Source of the DNA: Mactra quadrangularis
Lineage: Eukaryota > Mollusca > Bivalvia > Venerida > Mactridae
DNA length: 64,000 bases
Assembly: GCA_025267735.1 (NCBI GenBank)
Contig: CM046304.1
Location: 10,664,001-10,728,000 of the forward strand
Reading direction: 5' to 3'
The position numbers and the translations under genes are program-made. Shown here in pieces: positions 47,364 to 58,494 of this stretch. Under the pieces are notes generated by a model, which worked only from the letters and a program-made list of their open reading frames with translations, had not been told where the DNA came from and did no database searches. Every line of letters starts with the position of its first letter. Within the stretch, counting starts at the first letter, position 1.

Positions 47364-48280
47364 ATGAATTATACGTTTTTGATGACAGTTTTAACGTTCT
47401 GTATATATACAGTGACAGGTAAGATTAATGTTTATTTCATTTTATTTCATTTTATTTCATTTTATTTATGTAATAGACTTATGTTATCTGATATTGCAAT
47501 ATATTCATATATTTATTTTTTTGCATAAATAGTTATAACTTTATTTATTTAATAATGTTTAAAAGTCACAAACCTGAAACAAAACAATTATTTCTTACTA
47601 TTGTTTTACTAATTTGTCTTAAAATTCTTTTTCATTACAACGTCAATGTTAAGTCGTTTAGTGAACAATACTTTAAAACGTAAACCATGTCACTTTTTTG
47701 TAATTAAAATATTGTTCGTTTTTTCTCGACTGTCAAAACAAGAATAATTTCACGGTGAATGCGTTTGTTAAAATTATTGTCGTAATGCATCCATGAGTTT
47801 CTGAAGGTGTGTATTATGATCGAATATAGCTGCTTATGCCGTATGGTATGTTTTAGTCACGATATTTTTAATAACAATTGGGCGCAAGTACAAAAACAAT
47901 GGATTCAGTCACCGTAAAATCATTAAAGCTTTGACAGTTGAGAAAAAACGGACAATACCTGCCTTACAAGACGGAATAATGCCCTTACTGTTCGTCAAAA
48001 TTTCTTTTATATTTGCTCTGTGTTCAAAGATGTAATATTATAATTATATATACTGTTACAAGTGTATGTTAGATATTAGCTGTTTAAAGATACTCATTCA
48101 CAGATTTCAACTTAAATATCTTTTTTCTGAAAGTACCTAAATTGTATGGAAACATTTTTTTATGCAGGAAATAAGGGTTTTGATATTGAAAATTTTATTC
48201 CAAATGGACATACAACTACAAATTATGGTGATTTAAGTAGTAAAATTCTACCCCGTATGTCACGGTATAGACAATTTTAG
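47364..48280 (+). CDS. Candidate two-exon gene for a small secreted peptide
   Basis: Exon 1 (47364-47418) starts with AACAAAATGA and encodes MNYTFLMTVLTFCIYTVT, a typical signal-peptide hydrophobic core. It ends at a consensus donor (ACAG/GTAAGA). Exon 2 begins at 48168 after TTTTTTTATGCAG and continues in phase 1 (GNKGFDIENFIPNGHTTT ... LPRMSRYRQF) to a TAG at 48278-48280, about 55 residues in all. AATAAA follows at 48464-48469. The mature part has no cysteines and no amidation glycine. I recognise no family. A second possible donor (C/GTATGT at 48255) would keep phase 1 and make exon 2 an internal exon of a longer gene. The 749-base intron holds a MITE and a TTTCATTTTA repeat. It is the best host-gene candidate in the window but rests on splice and signal-peptide logic alone. 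Confidence 0.5.
47429..47467 (+). repeat. 10-bp tandem repeat in the intron
   Basis: TTTCATTTTA repeated about four times shortly after the exon 1 donor. Confidence 0.9.
47712..47955 (+). mobile_element. TA-flanked MITE, TTGTCCGTTTTTTCTC family
   Basis: Ends TTGTTCGTTTTTTCTCGACT and GTTGAGAAAAAACGGACAA, flanked by TA on each side. It is the reverse complement of the copy at 41935-42176 along nearly its whole length. It lies within the intron of the candidate peptide gene. Confidence 0.85.
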
Positions 48281-48469
48281 TGCATTTTTGTGACTTTCAC
48301 TTTATATTTCTTAGAATCTACAGGTTAGTTTGACTTGAAATTATAAGAATTTTTGAATTGACACAATTACAGACACTGAATGATATTTTTGAAAACATGG
48401 AACAATCTCAACCAAATCTGTAAACTAGTACCTTTAAAACCAAAGTTGGTATTTGTTTATAACAATAAA

Positions 48470-49184
48470 ACCAAAAGATAATGAAGTTAGCTGATATTAT
48501 ATCTTTTACAACAAATTCTATTACTTCAAAACTGATATACATGAATATATTTTATATATTGTAGATTCTTACATTTTTATTAAAATTATCAAGTAGGTTT
48601 GTCTGTAGGGAAATGTTTGACATTTCTTAATGTGTTTATTTGGCAAAATATCAAATTAATTATAATACATAAAATTGTATAAAATATTTATCTTTATAAT
48701 ATTCTTGTAATCAAGTTATACGTCCTCGGTGATATAAAACAATGACGCTAACATAACGTAACTTTAATGCATAAAATGGGAAAATATTTATAGCAATACA
48801 ATTGAGCATTATATAAATACAATAACATATATACAAAGATGAAATATACAAAGTTATCAGAGAAGCAGTGTAGCAGTGTATGATTAATTTCTTAATTTAA
48901 ATGAGTAAAGATAGATTTTGAAATATTTTCTTGTGCTTTATTATCTCTATCTAATTTAATAGTTGTTGAAATTTGTTGATTTTAGGCCAATGACCAAAAT
49001 ATGGTTTGAAATATGTTTTTCTGAGTTCTCTATATTTAGGGCATACAATGTACTAGTAAAAAAGGGTATTCACATTCAGGAAGATTCATATTACCATTGA
49101 GACAAATACGCTGATTTCTCGGTATGTTATAATATCGAAGACTAAAGAGTAAATAAATTCTGATAATAATTTATATGATATAAC
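48470..49184. other. AT-rich stretch without recognised features
   Basis: Downstream flank of the candidate peptide gene. If that gene is longer, further exons could be here, but I found no convincing phase-1 exon. Confidence 0.4.
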
Positions 49185-49192
49185 ATAACACG

Positions 49193-49628
49193 CAGGGCTC
49201 GAATTTAAGCTCGCATACTCGCAAAATGCGAGTGGATTTTGAAAATTGCGAGTAACTTTTAGTTTAACTCGCATATTTTCGCGAGTTGAAGTTGACAAAA
49301 AACATTACTAAATTAAATTACTAAACTAATAAGGCACAAATCAGCATTGAAACGGCCAAATAGATAAATAGTATTCATTAATACTAATTAAAGATTCACT
49401 ATAAAAGAAAATGTTTGATATTCTTTGTCTATCCCACAATAACGCCCCTGTTCTATCTACAGTTAAATATGATACTTGTTGCTTTTATATCGCATATGCA
49501 TGTGTGAATAGTTATGTATGCTATTTAAATTTGGAGAAAAAATACCAGTGACGTTTTCATTTTGCAAGTTAAAAAAAATCAACTCGCAAAAATTTGCAAG
49601 TTGAATTTTTTGTTACATTCGAGCCCTG
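49193..49628. mobile_element. hAT-type MITE, 436 bp
   Basis: Left end CAGGGCTCGAATTTAAGCTC and right end TTACATTCGAGCCCTG are inverted repeats, flanked by a perfect eight-base target duplication ATAACACG (49185-49192 and 49629-49636). The CAGGG ends and eight-base duplication are diagnostic of hAT. The interior repeats words such as ACTCGCA and GCGAGT, probably relics of subterminal transposase sites. No coding content. Confidence 0.92.
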
Positions 49629-49636
49629 ATAACACG

Positions 49637-50801
49637 TGATTGCTGTTGTTTGTTTGTTTATAAATATAAGTAATCTTGTAAACATCAGATAAAACAAAAC
49701 AATAATGTCTGGTAGTTTAACATTTGTCTCGTATAACATTCCATGAAATGTAATCTTGAAAACAATATTGGTTAGTTTAAATGTCTCTTTGATCAGTTTC
49801 TGATATTTCCGTATGAAGCCGACTCTTGTGGTACCAAAAAAATAACAAAACTTTCTTACAGAATCTAGCATATAGTAAATTTCTTGTAGTTTCTCCTTAT
49901 CATAAAAGAAAAGAATACACAGTCTGCACTATAAATTTGCCACAGAAAGTATGCTATATATTTAATATAACTAGAAATGCAATGTTGAAACCACATTAAA
50001 GCCGGATTAAAAAACTTTAACGCAAAAAATACAAAGGGAAATAATCCATAATAAAGGCAGGTAGAGTTGTGGTTACTTTCTAATTCCGTTCATCACATGG
50101 TGTGTTATCAATGTATGAAGTTTCAGATCTGACAATAAATGGCAGAGATATATGCTAAATTGAAAACTTTAACGCAAACTTTAACGCAATTGTTAACAAC
50201 GCTGGACGCCAGCTCGTGTTTCGAAAAACTAATAGCCGATTTTTTCGTTGAAAAGTCCGGCTAATAATGTTTTCTTTAGCATTAGTGTGGAATTCCAATT
50301 ATTTTCCACTTGTCCGGTATCAAAATGCACTTGTCCAGAGGTTCTATACTTAAAAAGAAATATGACACATTAACTATGGTATGAGATGCACTATTTAAGT
50401 AATAATTAAAAAGTGAATGAAATCTTTCAATACTTATGAATAATATGATTAAAATATTTACATTATTAAGTATTACTTTGTAAGTGCATTTACTGCTAGA
50501 AGTATTACTTGTTCACGGAGAAGTAGACAGGAATTATTAACTTGTCAGCAGTCATAAATGTACGATTCGGACAAGTCGGGCATAGGAATCTATACCCGGG
50601 CCTGGTTAATAATTTAACATTAACAATATTATTACGATCTACAAGAACTATTTACCCCTAAATTTACCACTTTTTCTTTCTTTCTTTCCTCTCCATTCAT
50701 CTATCTTCTTCATTTTCTTCCAATCTATTTATTTTAACCTCTTCTCTCTCCCCGTTCTCTCTTTTCCTCCCCCTCTCTCCCTCTCTGTTTCACTCTCTCC
50801 C
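49637..50801. other. Stretch with unresolved old repeats and CT-rich DNA
   Basis: GAACTTTAACGCAAAC-like words recur at about 50015, 50160 and 50175, and CTTGTCCGG, CTTGTCCAG and GGACAAGTCGG occur between 50305 and 50580, which hints at a decayed inverted-repeat element. From 50680 to 50800 the DNA becomes CT-rich. The 100-codon minus-strand frame at 49569-49871 begins inside the hAT MITE and has no recognised motif. Confidence 0.4.
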
Positions 50802-51290
50802 CATTCGGAACATTCTCGGCGATCATCTAGTACGAAGATATACTTCGGAAATCAGACTTAGTAGGAATACAACCCAGGATATAAGGTCCGGCGACTGGCA
50901 AGTAGTTTTATTATTGTTTATAAATGAACGTGTAAAGTCAATATTATCTAACAATTTGCCTGCTATTCTACTAATTAGCTACAAAACAACTTTCAGTATT
51001 TTTAATCAAATCAAATGACCAGGGATTGTCAAAATAATACATTGAAACACGACCACCTGTCATTTTCATGTACAACACTTAATATACATTGTTACACGCT
51101 CGCTTTATCAAAACATTTCATTAGTTCAATGTATCACACGTCGTATTTCTGCGAAGTTCAGACTACATAACCACAGAAACCAAATTCCATCAAATTCACG
51201 TTTTCTACGGAATTCAAGTTAGATCTACTTTCTCACCTTATGATATCCGAAACTTATCTGCTTAGTAGATCGCCGAGGTAGTTCCGAATG
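50802..51290. mobile_element. 489-bp TIR element inserted in CT-rich DNA
   Basis: Left end CATTCGGAACATTCTCGGCG and right end CGCCGAGGTAGTTCCGAATG are inverted repeats that continue as GATCATCTAGTACGAAG and its mirror. CT-rich simple sequence lies on both outer sides, as if an element had split a pyrimidine tract. CATTCGGAACTCCTCGG near 58414 is a related string. Superfamily unknown. Confidence 0.7.
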
Positions 51291-51450
51291 CCCCTCCCCC
51301 TCTTCCTCTCTCCATCCCCCCTCTCTCTCTCTCTCCCTCCCCCTCTCCCTCCACTGCGCTCTCTCTTTCTCTCTCTTTTCTCTCTCCCCATCCCCCTCTC
51401 TCTTCCTCTTTCTCTCTCACTCTCTCTCTTTCCACTTTCTCCTATCTCCT
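51291..51450 (+). repeat. CT-rich low-complexity tract
   Basis: Runs of CTCTCT and CCCCTCTC continue the tract seen before 50800. The 69-codon frame rich in serine, leucine and proline is a translation of this tract, not a gene. Confidence 0.9.
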
Positions 51451-52082
51451 TATCTAGGATTCATATTACATTATTCATAAACTATCAGACTAGTTAGTTA
51501 TTTTTGTAGTTAACGTCTGTAATGAAAATGGTAAATGTAAAAACTTAATAACATACGTACAATAACAATATTGAGCAATGTAGTTTTTTCTATATTGTTA
51601 ACTATAAGGAAGTCTGTATGCCATATTGTATTACGTATACAAAATGCTTTAGGTTGCTTTTCTATAGCTATCATTTCTTTGCTTTATATTAAACTGTTAA
51701 CAACTGTCATCCAACATTAACAATTCTATATTTATTTGACAAAAAATACTAGTTACAATACAATTATCATGACATGTCTAGTTGGTTCTAGTTGCTTTGT
51801 GGTTTATGTCTTAGGTTATGATATTTGAAACATCTAATCTTTGATGTTCTTTTCCTCGTATTTTATCGTTTTGTTACATTTATAATAAATATTTCGGATT
51901 CATATTTTGCCGAGTTCTATTGTATTTATTTGGTATAATATCATATAACAGTTACTTTATCTAAGTAAAACATTTCGTGTTTTGTATTCTAATTTTACTA
52001 TCTTAACATTATAAAACAAACAATGTGATATAACAAATTTTTAAACAAAAATAATTAACTATGAGTGACTTATTGTTAGAGG
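51451..52082. other. AT-rich stretch without recognised features
   Basis: No repeat, RNA or exon signal found. Confidence 0.5.
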
Positions 52083-52377
52083 CCCGCCCGGCTAGCTCAG
52101 TCGGGAGCGCACAAGTCTACTGATCGAGTGGTCTTAGGTTCGATTTCCTGGCGGGCATACTTTCGTTGAGCTTGGTCATGAAATAATTTTCTCCCTCCTA
52201 CCACTGATTCTAAATCATGTAGGACAGTAGTTAGTCACTGGCGGAAGTATGCGCCTAGTAGTTGGTTCGCAGCTTATTCCAGACATTTAGCCTTTCCAGG
52301 AACAATGAGAAGGTTGACTGACCTCCGTGATATAACCTACACAATGTGTTGTTACTGCCTTAAACCAAACAAAAAAC
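52083..52377 (+). mobile_element. tRNA-derived SINE, second copy
   Basis: Head CCCGCCCGGCTAGCTCAGTC, B box AGGTTCGATTTCC, body CATACTTTCGTTGAGCTTGG and 3' end CACAATGTGTTGTTACTGCC with an A-rich tail. It matches 46307-46620 along its length. Confidence 0.88.
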
Positions 52378-52677
52378 TTACTGTTGACCGATATGTCATA
52401 CCTTTAAATGTTGGTTATAATTCAATACAATCTTGCTGATATAACTATATTAACTTCTGTAACATAGTGGGATTTTACATCAAATAACAATGTTATGTTA
52501 TCAGCGAAATAAAACAGTTGTCCGGGCTTACCAATGTTAACATATGTATTAACATACATATAATATAGCGGTTATTCAAATATAACAAACTAATAAAAAA
52601 ACTTACGGAAATTTTTGTGTAATAATTAATACAGGAACAAAAAGATATCAGGTTTTTGTACATTTTTTATACAATTA
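52378..52677. other. AT-rich stretch without recognised features
   Basis: No signal found between the SINE and the Harbinger-like MITE. Confidence 0.5.
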
Positions 52678-53036
52678 GGGACTTTAGTCAGTTGTCTTTT
52701 CCTGATAAAATCTGAAGAAATCCAATTGGTAAGTAGGTCTTTACAGTTGGAATCCTAAGATTTTATCATTGAATTCCTACGTAAGGATAACAAAATATTT
52801 CATCTAATATCTTTATTGTTAATGAAGATATTATCAGAAATAATGAAATTTAGATAGTTCTTTACCCTAAAAATACTTATGCTTGAATATCAAACAAATA
52901 AAATGATTTACAAAAAATATATTAGAGTAATTTTGGCAAATTGACATTGAAAAGTAAGAGTAAAATCCGAGTAATCCAACTAATTGGACCTACATATTAG
53001 AAGAGTATACAAGAGGAAAAAACTGACTAAGGTCCC
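52678..53036 (-). mobile_element. 359-bp Harbinger-like MITE, reverse copy
   Basis: Ends GGGACTTTAGTCAGTT and AACTGACTAAGGTCCC, with TTA on both sides as target duplication. It is the reverse complement of 36468-36832 along its whole length with moderate divergence. Confidence 0.88.
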
Positions 53037-53171
53037 TTATTGTTTGTTTTGTTCTGGTTTCTGGTATCTGACATTTGATTATATTTTTATCTATAATACT
53101 AACTATTGACAATCGTAATATATAAAATACTTTACCTGTGACTAGATATATCACTCTTCAAAATATATATA

Positions 53172-53793
53172 CAGTACCCACCAAAAGTTTGGAGTCAAAA
53201 GAAATTTACTATAATGTTTTAGTTTTGATGATTATTTTTGTAGAATCACTATTTTTAATATATCTAAGCATGGTTTGTGATAAATGAAGACACATTTCAT
53301 GAACGCAACATATACTAGGACGAAAAAGAAACGCCGGGTAACCTATAATGATTGTTTTAAGGGATAAATTGTATTATTGGATTATTATATTTATTTTTGT
53401 ATGAAATGTCATCTGTATGGAACCAGCTGTTGAAGTTTCAATCGATTTCCGATGCTGATTATGTGAAAAAATACCCCCTTTTAACGATGACCCTTCTTGT
53501 TTTGCGAAACACGGCTGGACATGTGTTGCATATTTTATGTACCCGGCGTTTCTTTTTCGTCCTAGTATATGTATAAGATTCAGCATCTGATATCATAAAG
53601 CCTTCAAAACCATATTTGATATAATTACTTTCCATAACATAGATTATATGCTAATTCCGTAGTCTCAATTTCAAATGGTACCACAACTAAAAAACTCTAC
53701 AAAAGTAAACAGCACTTCAAAATAAATTGTAATCAAATTTTTGATAAAACCTATGTAGTAGGCTTACAAAGTGACAACTTTTGGCGGGTACTG
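53172..53793. mobile_element. Mariner-like TIR element, host of a nested MITE
   Basis: Left end CAGTACCCACCAAAAGTTTG and right end AACTTTTGGCGGGTACTG are inverted repeats, each flanked by TA. CAGTACCC...CAAAAGTT ends with a TA duplication fit the Tc1/mariner group. With the nested element removed only about 365 bases remain, so it is itself a deleted, non-coding derivative. Confidence 0.85.
53313..53567. mobile_element. Nested MITE with perfect 28-bp TIRs
   Basis: The terminal repeats begin TACTAGGACGAAAAAGAAAC and close with CGCCGGGTA; the right end is the exact reverse complement over 28 bases, and TA flanks both sides (53311-53312, 53568-53569). Perfect ends inside a decayed host element show that this insertion is younger. 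The 70-codon minus-strand frame over it is an artefact. Confidence 0.9.
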
Positions 53794-53795
53794 TA

Positions 53796-54229
53796 TTTTC
53801 TGGATATACTGAATAAACATATTATAAAGGACAAAGATAACATGAAATATATTTGCTATATAAGATATGACATCTAATAGCTTTACATCTTTAGGATTTA
53901 ATACATGTATATACTACAAAGAAAGTATGGAACCAGGAGTTTCACCACGTTATTTCTGAAGCCAAGTCAGAAAGTAAAACATATAAATAGATAGATACTT
54001 TATTCAAGAAATATTTAAGGCATGACACCCAACAGTATAAAAGTTACTGATATATAATAATACAAATACAAATATTTATTTCAGCAATTAAGCACAAATT
54101 TGCTTTTCTGCTGTCAGTTGGCGGCAACAACAATACATACATATTAAAAGACGTATAAAATCTAAGCTAATTACTCTCAATGTGTTTTATAAATAAATAA
54201 GAACAAACTAACATTAAATTAATAAATAT
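53796..54229. other. AT-rich stretch without recognised features
   Basis: Probably includes untranslated or decayed sequence downstream of the gag-like pseudogene, but nothing can be assigned. Confidence 0.45.
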
Positions 54230-54974
54230 CTTAAGTCTATGGACTTAGTTTCGGGATTACAAATAATCTCTAGTTCTTCTGCAACAAATAAATTTAAACT
54301 TAAATCATCAAATTTTATATTTTTATTAACATGCTCATATCTCAATTGAGCATGAGGATATTTCTGAGCATTTTTTACTTTATCAGATAATTTTGCTTGA
54401 ATACCAGATCTTTAAACTTTTTCTTATGTTTAACACTAATGCTTTCTTCCTCTGAGCTTGAACTTTCTTCACTACTATCGAAGTCAGACTCTGATTCACT
54501 TGAGCTACTAAACAAACCGAGTTAGCTAAATTGTTTTGTAGTTATTTTCTTTAGATCAGGCATGCTTTTCAATGTTTTTAAATTATTTTTGTCTCAATCG
54601 GACTTATCCGAATTCTCTTCCAGTATTTCAATGTCTCTGTTTCCAGTGTTTAAAGTTTTATAAACAGTCCTACCCTTAAAATTTTCAACACTGCGTCTCT
54701 TCCCCTTTAAACGTCTCTCTAATTCTTTCCTGTTTCTTTGTTTCATTAGATACTTCTCTTCTTGGTCCAGATTTTCTAATTCATCTTTTATTTTTCTTTC
54801 TGTATCGGAATCACCTTCTTCTAATTTACAACCACTGTACTGCTTAATTGGCGACAAAACCAAAGACGCCCCGCCTACTGCTCCCATACTGTTTTCTTCC
54901 TCGAACTCCTTTCCTTTAGAGTTTAGTGTTTTGTAATTTACTCTTTCCTTTCTTTTTTCTGCCATTGTTGACAC
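54230..54974 (-). pseudogene. Broken gag-like retrotransposon ORF
   Basis: An intact 126-codon stretch (54594-54974) starts MSTMAEKRKERVNYKTLN and is highly charged, with a probable coiled coil (LENLDQEEKYLMKQRNRKEL). After a TGA the frame continues (LKTLKSMPDLKKITTKQF), meets a TAA, then an acidic serine tract (SSEESSSSEEE). One frame shift later it reads GIQAKLSDKVKNAQKYPHAQ and LFVAEELEIICNPETKS. The last block resembles a domain I associate with gag-like proteins of retroelements in molluscs and cnidarians, possibly of DIRS type. That is from memory and the class is uncertain. No reverse transcriptase, integrase or recombinase follows. It is a dead 5' fragment. Confidence 0.6.
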
Positions 54975-55012
54975 TGATTACTAATAAATATAATTTTTAC
55001 CCCACTAATTAC

Positions 55013-55316
55013 TATAGTGCGTACAAAAAAACAAAACACTGTTTATAGTAACAATACAGTGAACTAACCCTCGACAAGGGATGCTCAGGATGACTTTAAA
55101 ATAAACAACTGTGATATGTATTACAAGTGTCTTAGTTTTTGGTGTAATAGAAAGCGTTCTACCATAACAAGCATGATTTACAGTGATGGTGGTTTATCAA
55201 CCATGCTAAATTTGTTAAAATGAATTACACAAATTTTATTTTCAATACTGCCTACCCCTGAAATGAATTGTCTCAATTTTAATGTTTACCAAAACGTTTT
55301 TTTTGAACGCACTGTA
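55013..55316 (-). mobile_element. Short TIR element, family TATAGTGCGTAC (copy 6)
   Basis: Starts CTATAGTGCGTACAAAAAAA and ends TTTTGAACGCACTGTA. The inside (ATTTTATTTTCAATACTGCC) is in the same orientation as copy 5 and opposite to copies 1-4. Confidence 0.78.
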
Positions 55317-55751
55317 ATAGCTATAACGTTTACCACTGTACATATATAAATATAATAAATACATTAGTATTTGTTAGGGAGTATTCCCGTTCAGACTATT
55401 TACATCACTTTTTGAAATCCTAATCACTTTTTAGATTACATTAATAGTACAGTGTAATTAATTTGAACTTTGTTCTATCAATAATAATAAAATTTATTTA
55501 TTTAGTTAAACAATTGATTTAAGCTTGACAATAACATTCCTGCCATTGTTCTATAATACCATGATGGATCAAATCTCCCTGTATCACGATAATCTAGTCT
55601 TTTTACGGTTTGTTTATTTCTTTTCAGATTATTTATTTTTCACATGCAGTAATTATTATGATTTTTCTAAGACATGTTCAATGTCTGCAATTTATCTTTT
55701 GATGTAAGAAAATAATTACCACAACAGACTGTATTGCTTAAAAATCTGATG
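55317..55751. other. AT-rich stretch without recognised features
   Basis: No signal found. Confidence 0.5.
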
Positions 55752-55973
55752 CTTTTCACAAAATATCTTACGATAAAGATTATCGTAAGTCAAAAGCAGG
55801 AAACATTATGAATAACCCGGTCATTTTTGGCCAATCAATTCCAAATATTATTGAATCATATAAAATATTGTGTACCTTTTGACTATCATATCACAGTTAA
55901 TCTTCTGACTTTGAACTGCAAACTTATACATTTGACTTACGATAACTTTTATCGTAAGAATTTTTGTGAAAAG
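55752..55973. mobile_element. 222-bp TIR element whose TIRs are themselves palindromes
   Basis: Left arm starts CTTTTCACAAAATATCTTAC and right arm ends CGTAAGAATTTTTGTGAAAAG; arms are about 43 bases. Within each arm lies CTTACGATAA-AGA-TTATCGTAAG or its near mirror, so each terminal repeat can fold alone. Target duplication not clear. No coding content. Confidence 0.8.
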
Positions 55974-57138
55974 GTGCAGTGAACTATTTGTGTGGTTAGA
56001 TCACCACAATGAAGATATATAGAAACATATCGTACACACATTGGTATTGTAGTCACACATTTCCATCATATTGTTGAACAATGTGGAGTATATTTTATAG
56101 TGAAATCTAATAATACATTTTATATGAGATTTAAGAAATGGATGTAATTCTATAAAGAAATGTTGTAAAAAATATTCGGTTGTTTCTCTGTGACGATTAT
56201 GTTCCTCTTTCTTTCTAGGGGAAACACCTAGCAGTGTTGGTGTAACAATCTTTAAACATACCATTTTATTGTTTAATTCGTATTGTAGACAGATTACAAT
56301 CCCTCTAGAGTAATTCTACCAACATTTAATACTGATAACATTCTATTATAATTGTTAGAATGTTTTCTAATCGCAAACTAGTGAAGACATTACATGCAAA
56401 CTTATAAAGTTGTGATCGTAGTTTCTATGAAACATCGCCAGAATTGTTTAACACATGTGTTGTATTATTTTTAAATTGTCTTCTGTAATGTAATTGTGTA
56501 TTTTTCCGTGGCGATTTACTAGTTAAAAATGTAAAGTCAGTTAATATACAAAACTGGATATGTTTAAACCTTGTTTATTTCAAGTATATTTTGTCTTCCA
56601 AAATAGACGTGAAACCTCTTCGAAATTTTTCCATGAAATCGAAAGTTGTATACGTCTTAGTAGTCTTGAAGTTCAGGAAGATTTAACTTTGATAACATAG
56701 GTAATTTTTAATAGAGAGTAATTTTGAGTAGAACAATAATTTACCATTTAGTTTAGTAGCGGGTCGATTTATGACATCCTGTCACCGTCTTCTGTGTATT
56801 AATTTGTAATATTATACCTTACATAAAATTGCTTCTTCTTTACGTATATAAAGCATAGCGGGTCATTATAATGTGATAGTGCACGCCGATATAATAGTGA
56901 CCCTCTGGCATAATATCCCGTCAATATCATTAAACGCTTGTTTAGTAGAATGTGTAACCCACGTTAAGATTTTTACTGCGCAATAAAATCCGCACCGTGT
57001 TAACAAAGTTTATGTAATTAGTTTCGACCTGTTTAATGTTTAACAATAGTTTTCTTTTTGCTTTTGGAAAAATCAAGTGTTAAAAATCTGCGGTATAATA
57101 TAAGAAATAGTACATACGATTGAGGGCCTACTGCTCTC
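55974..57138. other. AT-rich stretch without recognised genes
   Basis: A small imperfect inverted repeat, GGGTCATTATA and TATAATAGTGACCC, lies at about 56858-56903. Nothing else recognised. Confidence 0.45.
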
Positions 57139-57211
57139 CCAGTCAGCCCACTAACATATAGTAGGCCTAAGCCTTCAGCTTCGGTTCACTATATGTTATA
57201 GGGCTGACTGG
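57139..57211. repeat. Foldback hairpin
   Basis: Arms CCAGTCAGCCC...ACATATAGT and ACTATATGT...GGGCTGACTGG, about 24 bases, enclose a short GGCCTAAGCCTTCAGC centre. The plan is like the palindrome at 38350-38484 (also closing on a GGCC-rich centre) but the arm sequence differs. Confidence 0.85.
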
Positions 57212-57807
57212 TCGGTCATTTATATTTTAAATGTATATTTGCATTGGTTAACGTGCTAGAATTAGTATAAAGGGTCCATTATTCAGTACAAAATCATGCT
57301 AGAGTTATGCAACATGGTATTTGACCTCAAATGGTACATTGTAACCCCGAAGTTTCAATTCAATACCTTAGGTTGTTCCAAACGTATAAATTGTTGCACC
57401 ATTGCAACCACAGGTATTGCAACATTTTTACGAAGAAGTGTTACGCGGACGCCGTAAATATTGATATATCATTCAGTAAGACTCAATGTCTTCGAAAGGC
57501 ATGTGTTAGAAAAGTTTTTTCTTCAGGCTGTTAGCTTAAATGTCTTATTAATAATTTTCAGAATTCACAAACTATTCACAGTTTTCTATTTTTTCTATTG
57601 GCATTTCATTGGAGTCTATAGTTAAAGTTAGTTAAAGTGTAAGTTCACTTAACAAATCTTGGACAAGTAAAAACAACAGGTCGTCTTGGTAGCTGTCTAA
57701 ATGCAAATTTTGTAAGTTGTTAAAATGTAATAAAATCAAGTTTTCGTAGAATAAAATGTCTTTGATTTTTAACAATAACTTCAGCTTAATTTCTTCACCA
57801 GACTGAT

Positions 57808-58350
57808 TGCTGGTAATTTAAATTCATTTTTTATTTCCAGTTTTTTGTCGCTGTCAAGAATGTCGTCTTTAAGTTTGGTATAAATAAGTTATTTCTTAGG
57901 CTAATGAATGTAACGTGATAGAGGTTATTTGTTGATTAATACAACTGTGCGTGACGACTGATACAGATTTATATACTTACAAGTTATAACTGACAAAAAA
58001 ATAAAATAACAGATCGCTAAAATTGAGACTTTTAAACCTAGACAATCTGAATTTAATCATTGTTGAGGAAACAAGTTGTAGCTAAATACAGAGTTAATAT
58101 ATAAATGATTGAGTCATGTTACATAGTTAAATGATAAGTTTTTCTTAGTTTAAAACCCAACTTTAAAAACATAATGTCAAAAATATCACAAAGCACTAAT
58201 CAGTGACTTAATAGAAAATGAAGAATGTTCTATGGTACCTTCGCTTTATTAATCAAACTTGATAGGACTTCTAGAGGCTTATTCGTGCCTTTGGTTTGAA
58301 TGTCATTGTGTGCTAACGGGTTCATGAAATAAATAATATACTTAACAACT
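57808..58350 (+). repeat. Direct duplication, left copy (811-bp spacing)
   Basis: About 540 bases beginning GCTGGTAATTTAAATTCATT and ending ATATACTTAACAACT recur 811 bases downstream at 95 percent or better identity by eye. TTTATTTCCAG directly before TTTTTTGTCGCTGTCAAGAA looks like a splice acceptor, but every frame after it closes within about 15 codons. Confidence 0.92.
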
Positions 58351-58413
58351 TGTAACAACTACCAGCCCTGCGTTCAGTTACCGCGAACGTTACAAAACGT
58401 TCCGTAACGATAC

Positions 58414-58494
58414 ATTCGGAACTCCTCGGCCATTCGTTGCGATTAATCTCGGACATATTTAGACGCTATTTTGAAACTACCGGTGTTGAAATAA
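58414..58494. other. Spacer with CATTCGGAAC-like string
   Basis: CATTCGGAACTCCTCGG resembles the terminal repeat of the element at 50802-51290. It lies between the two duplicate copies, so an element or its relic separates them. Confidence 0.4.

Noticed and set aside
51288..51497. Serine/leucine/proline-rich 69-codon frame
   Set aside because: It is a translation of a CT-rich simple-sequence tract.
57840..57880. Splice acceptor and exon start TTTATTTCCAG/TTTTTTGTCGCTG
   Set aside because: All frames close quickly, and the duplicate copy has an extra T and other changes that shift the frame.
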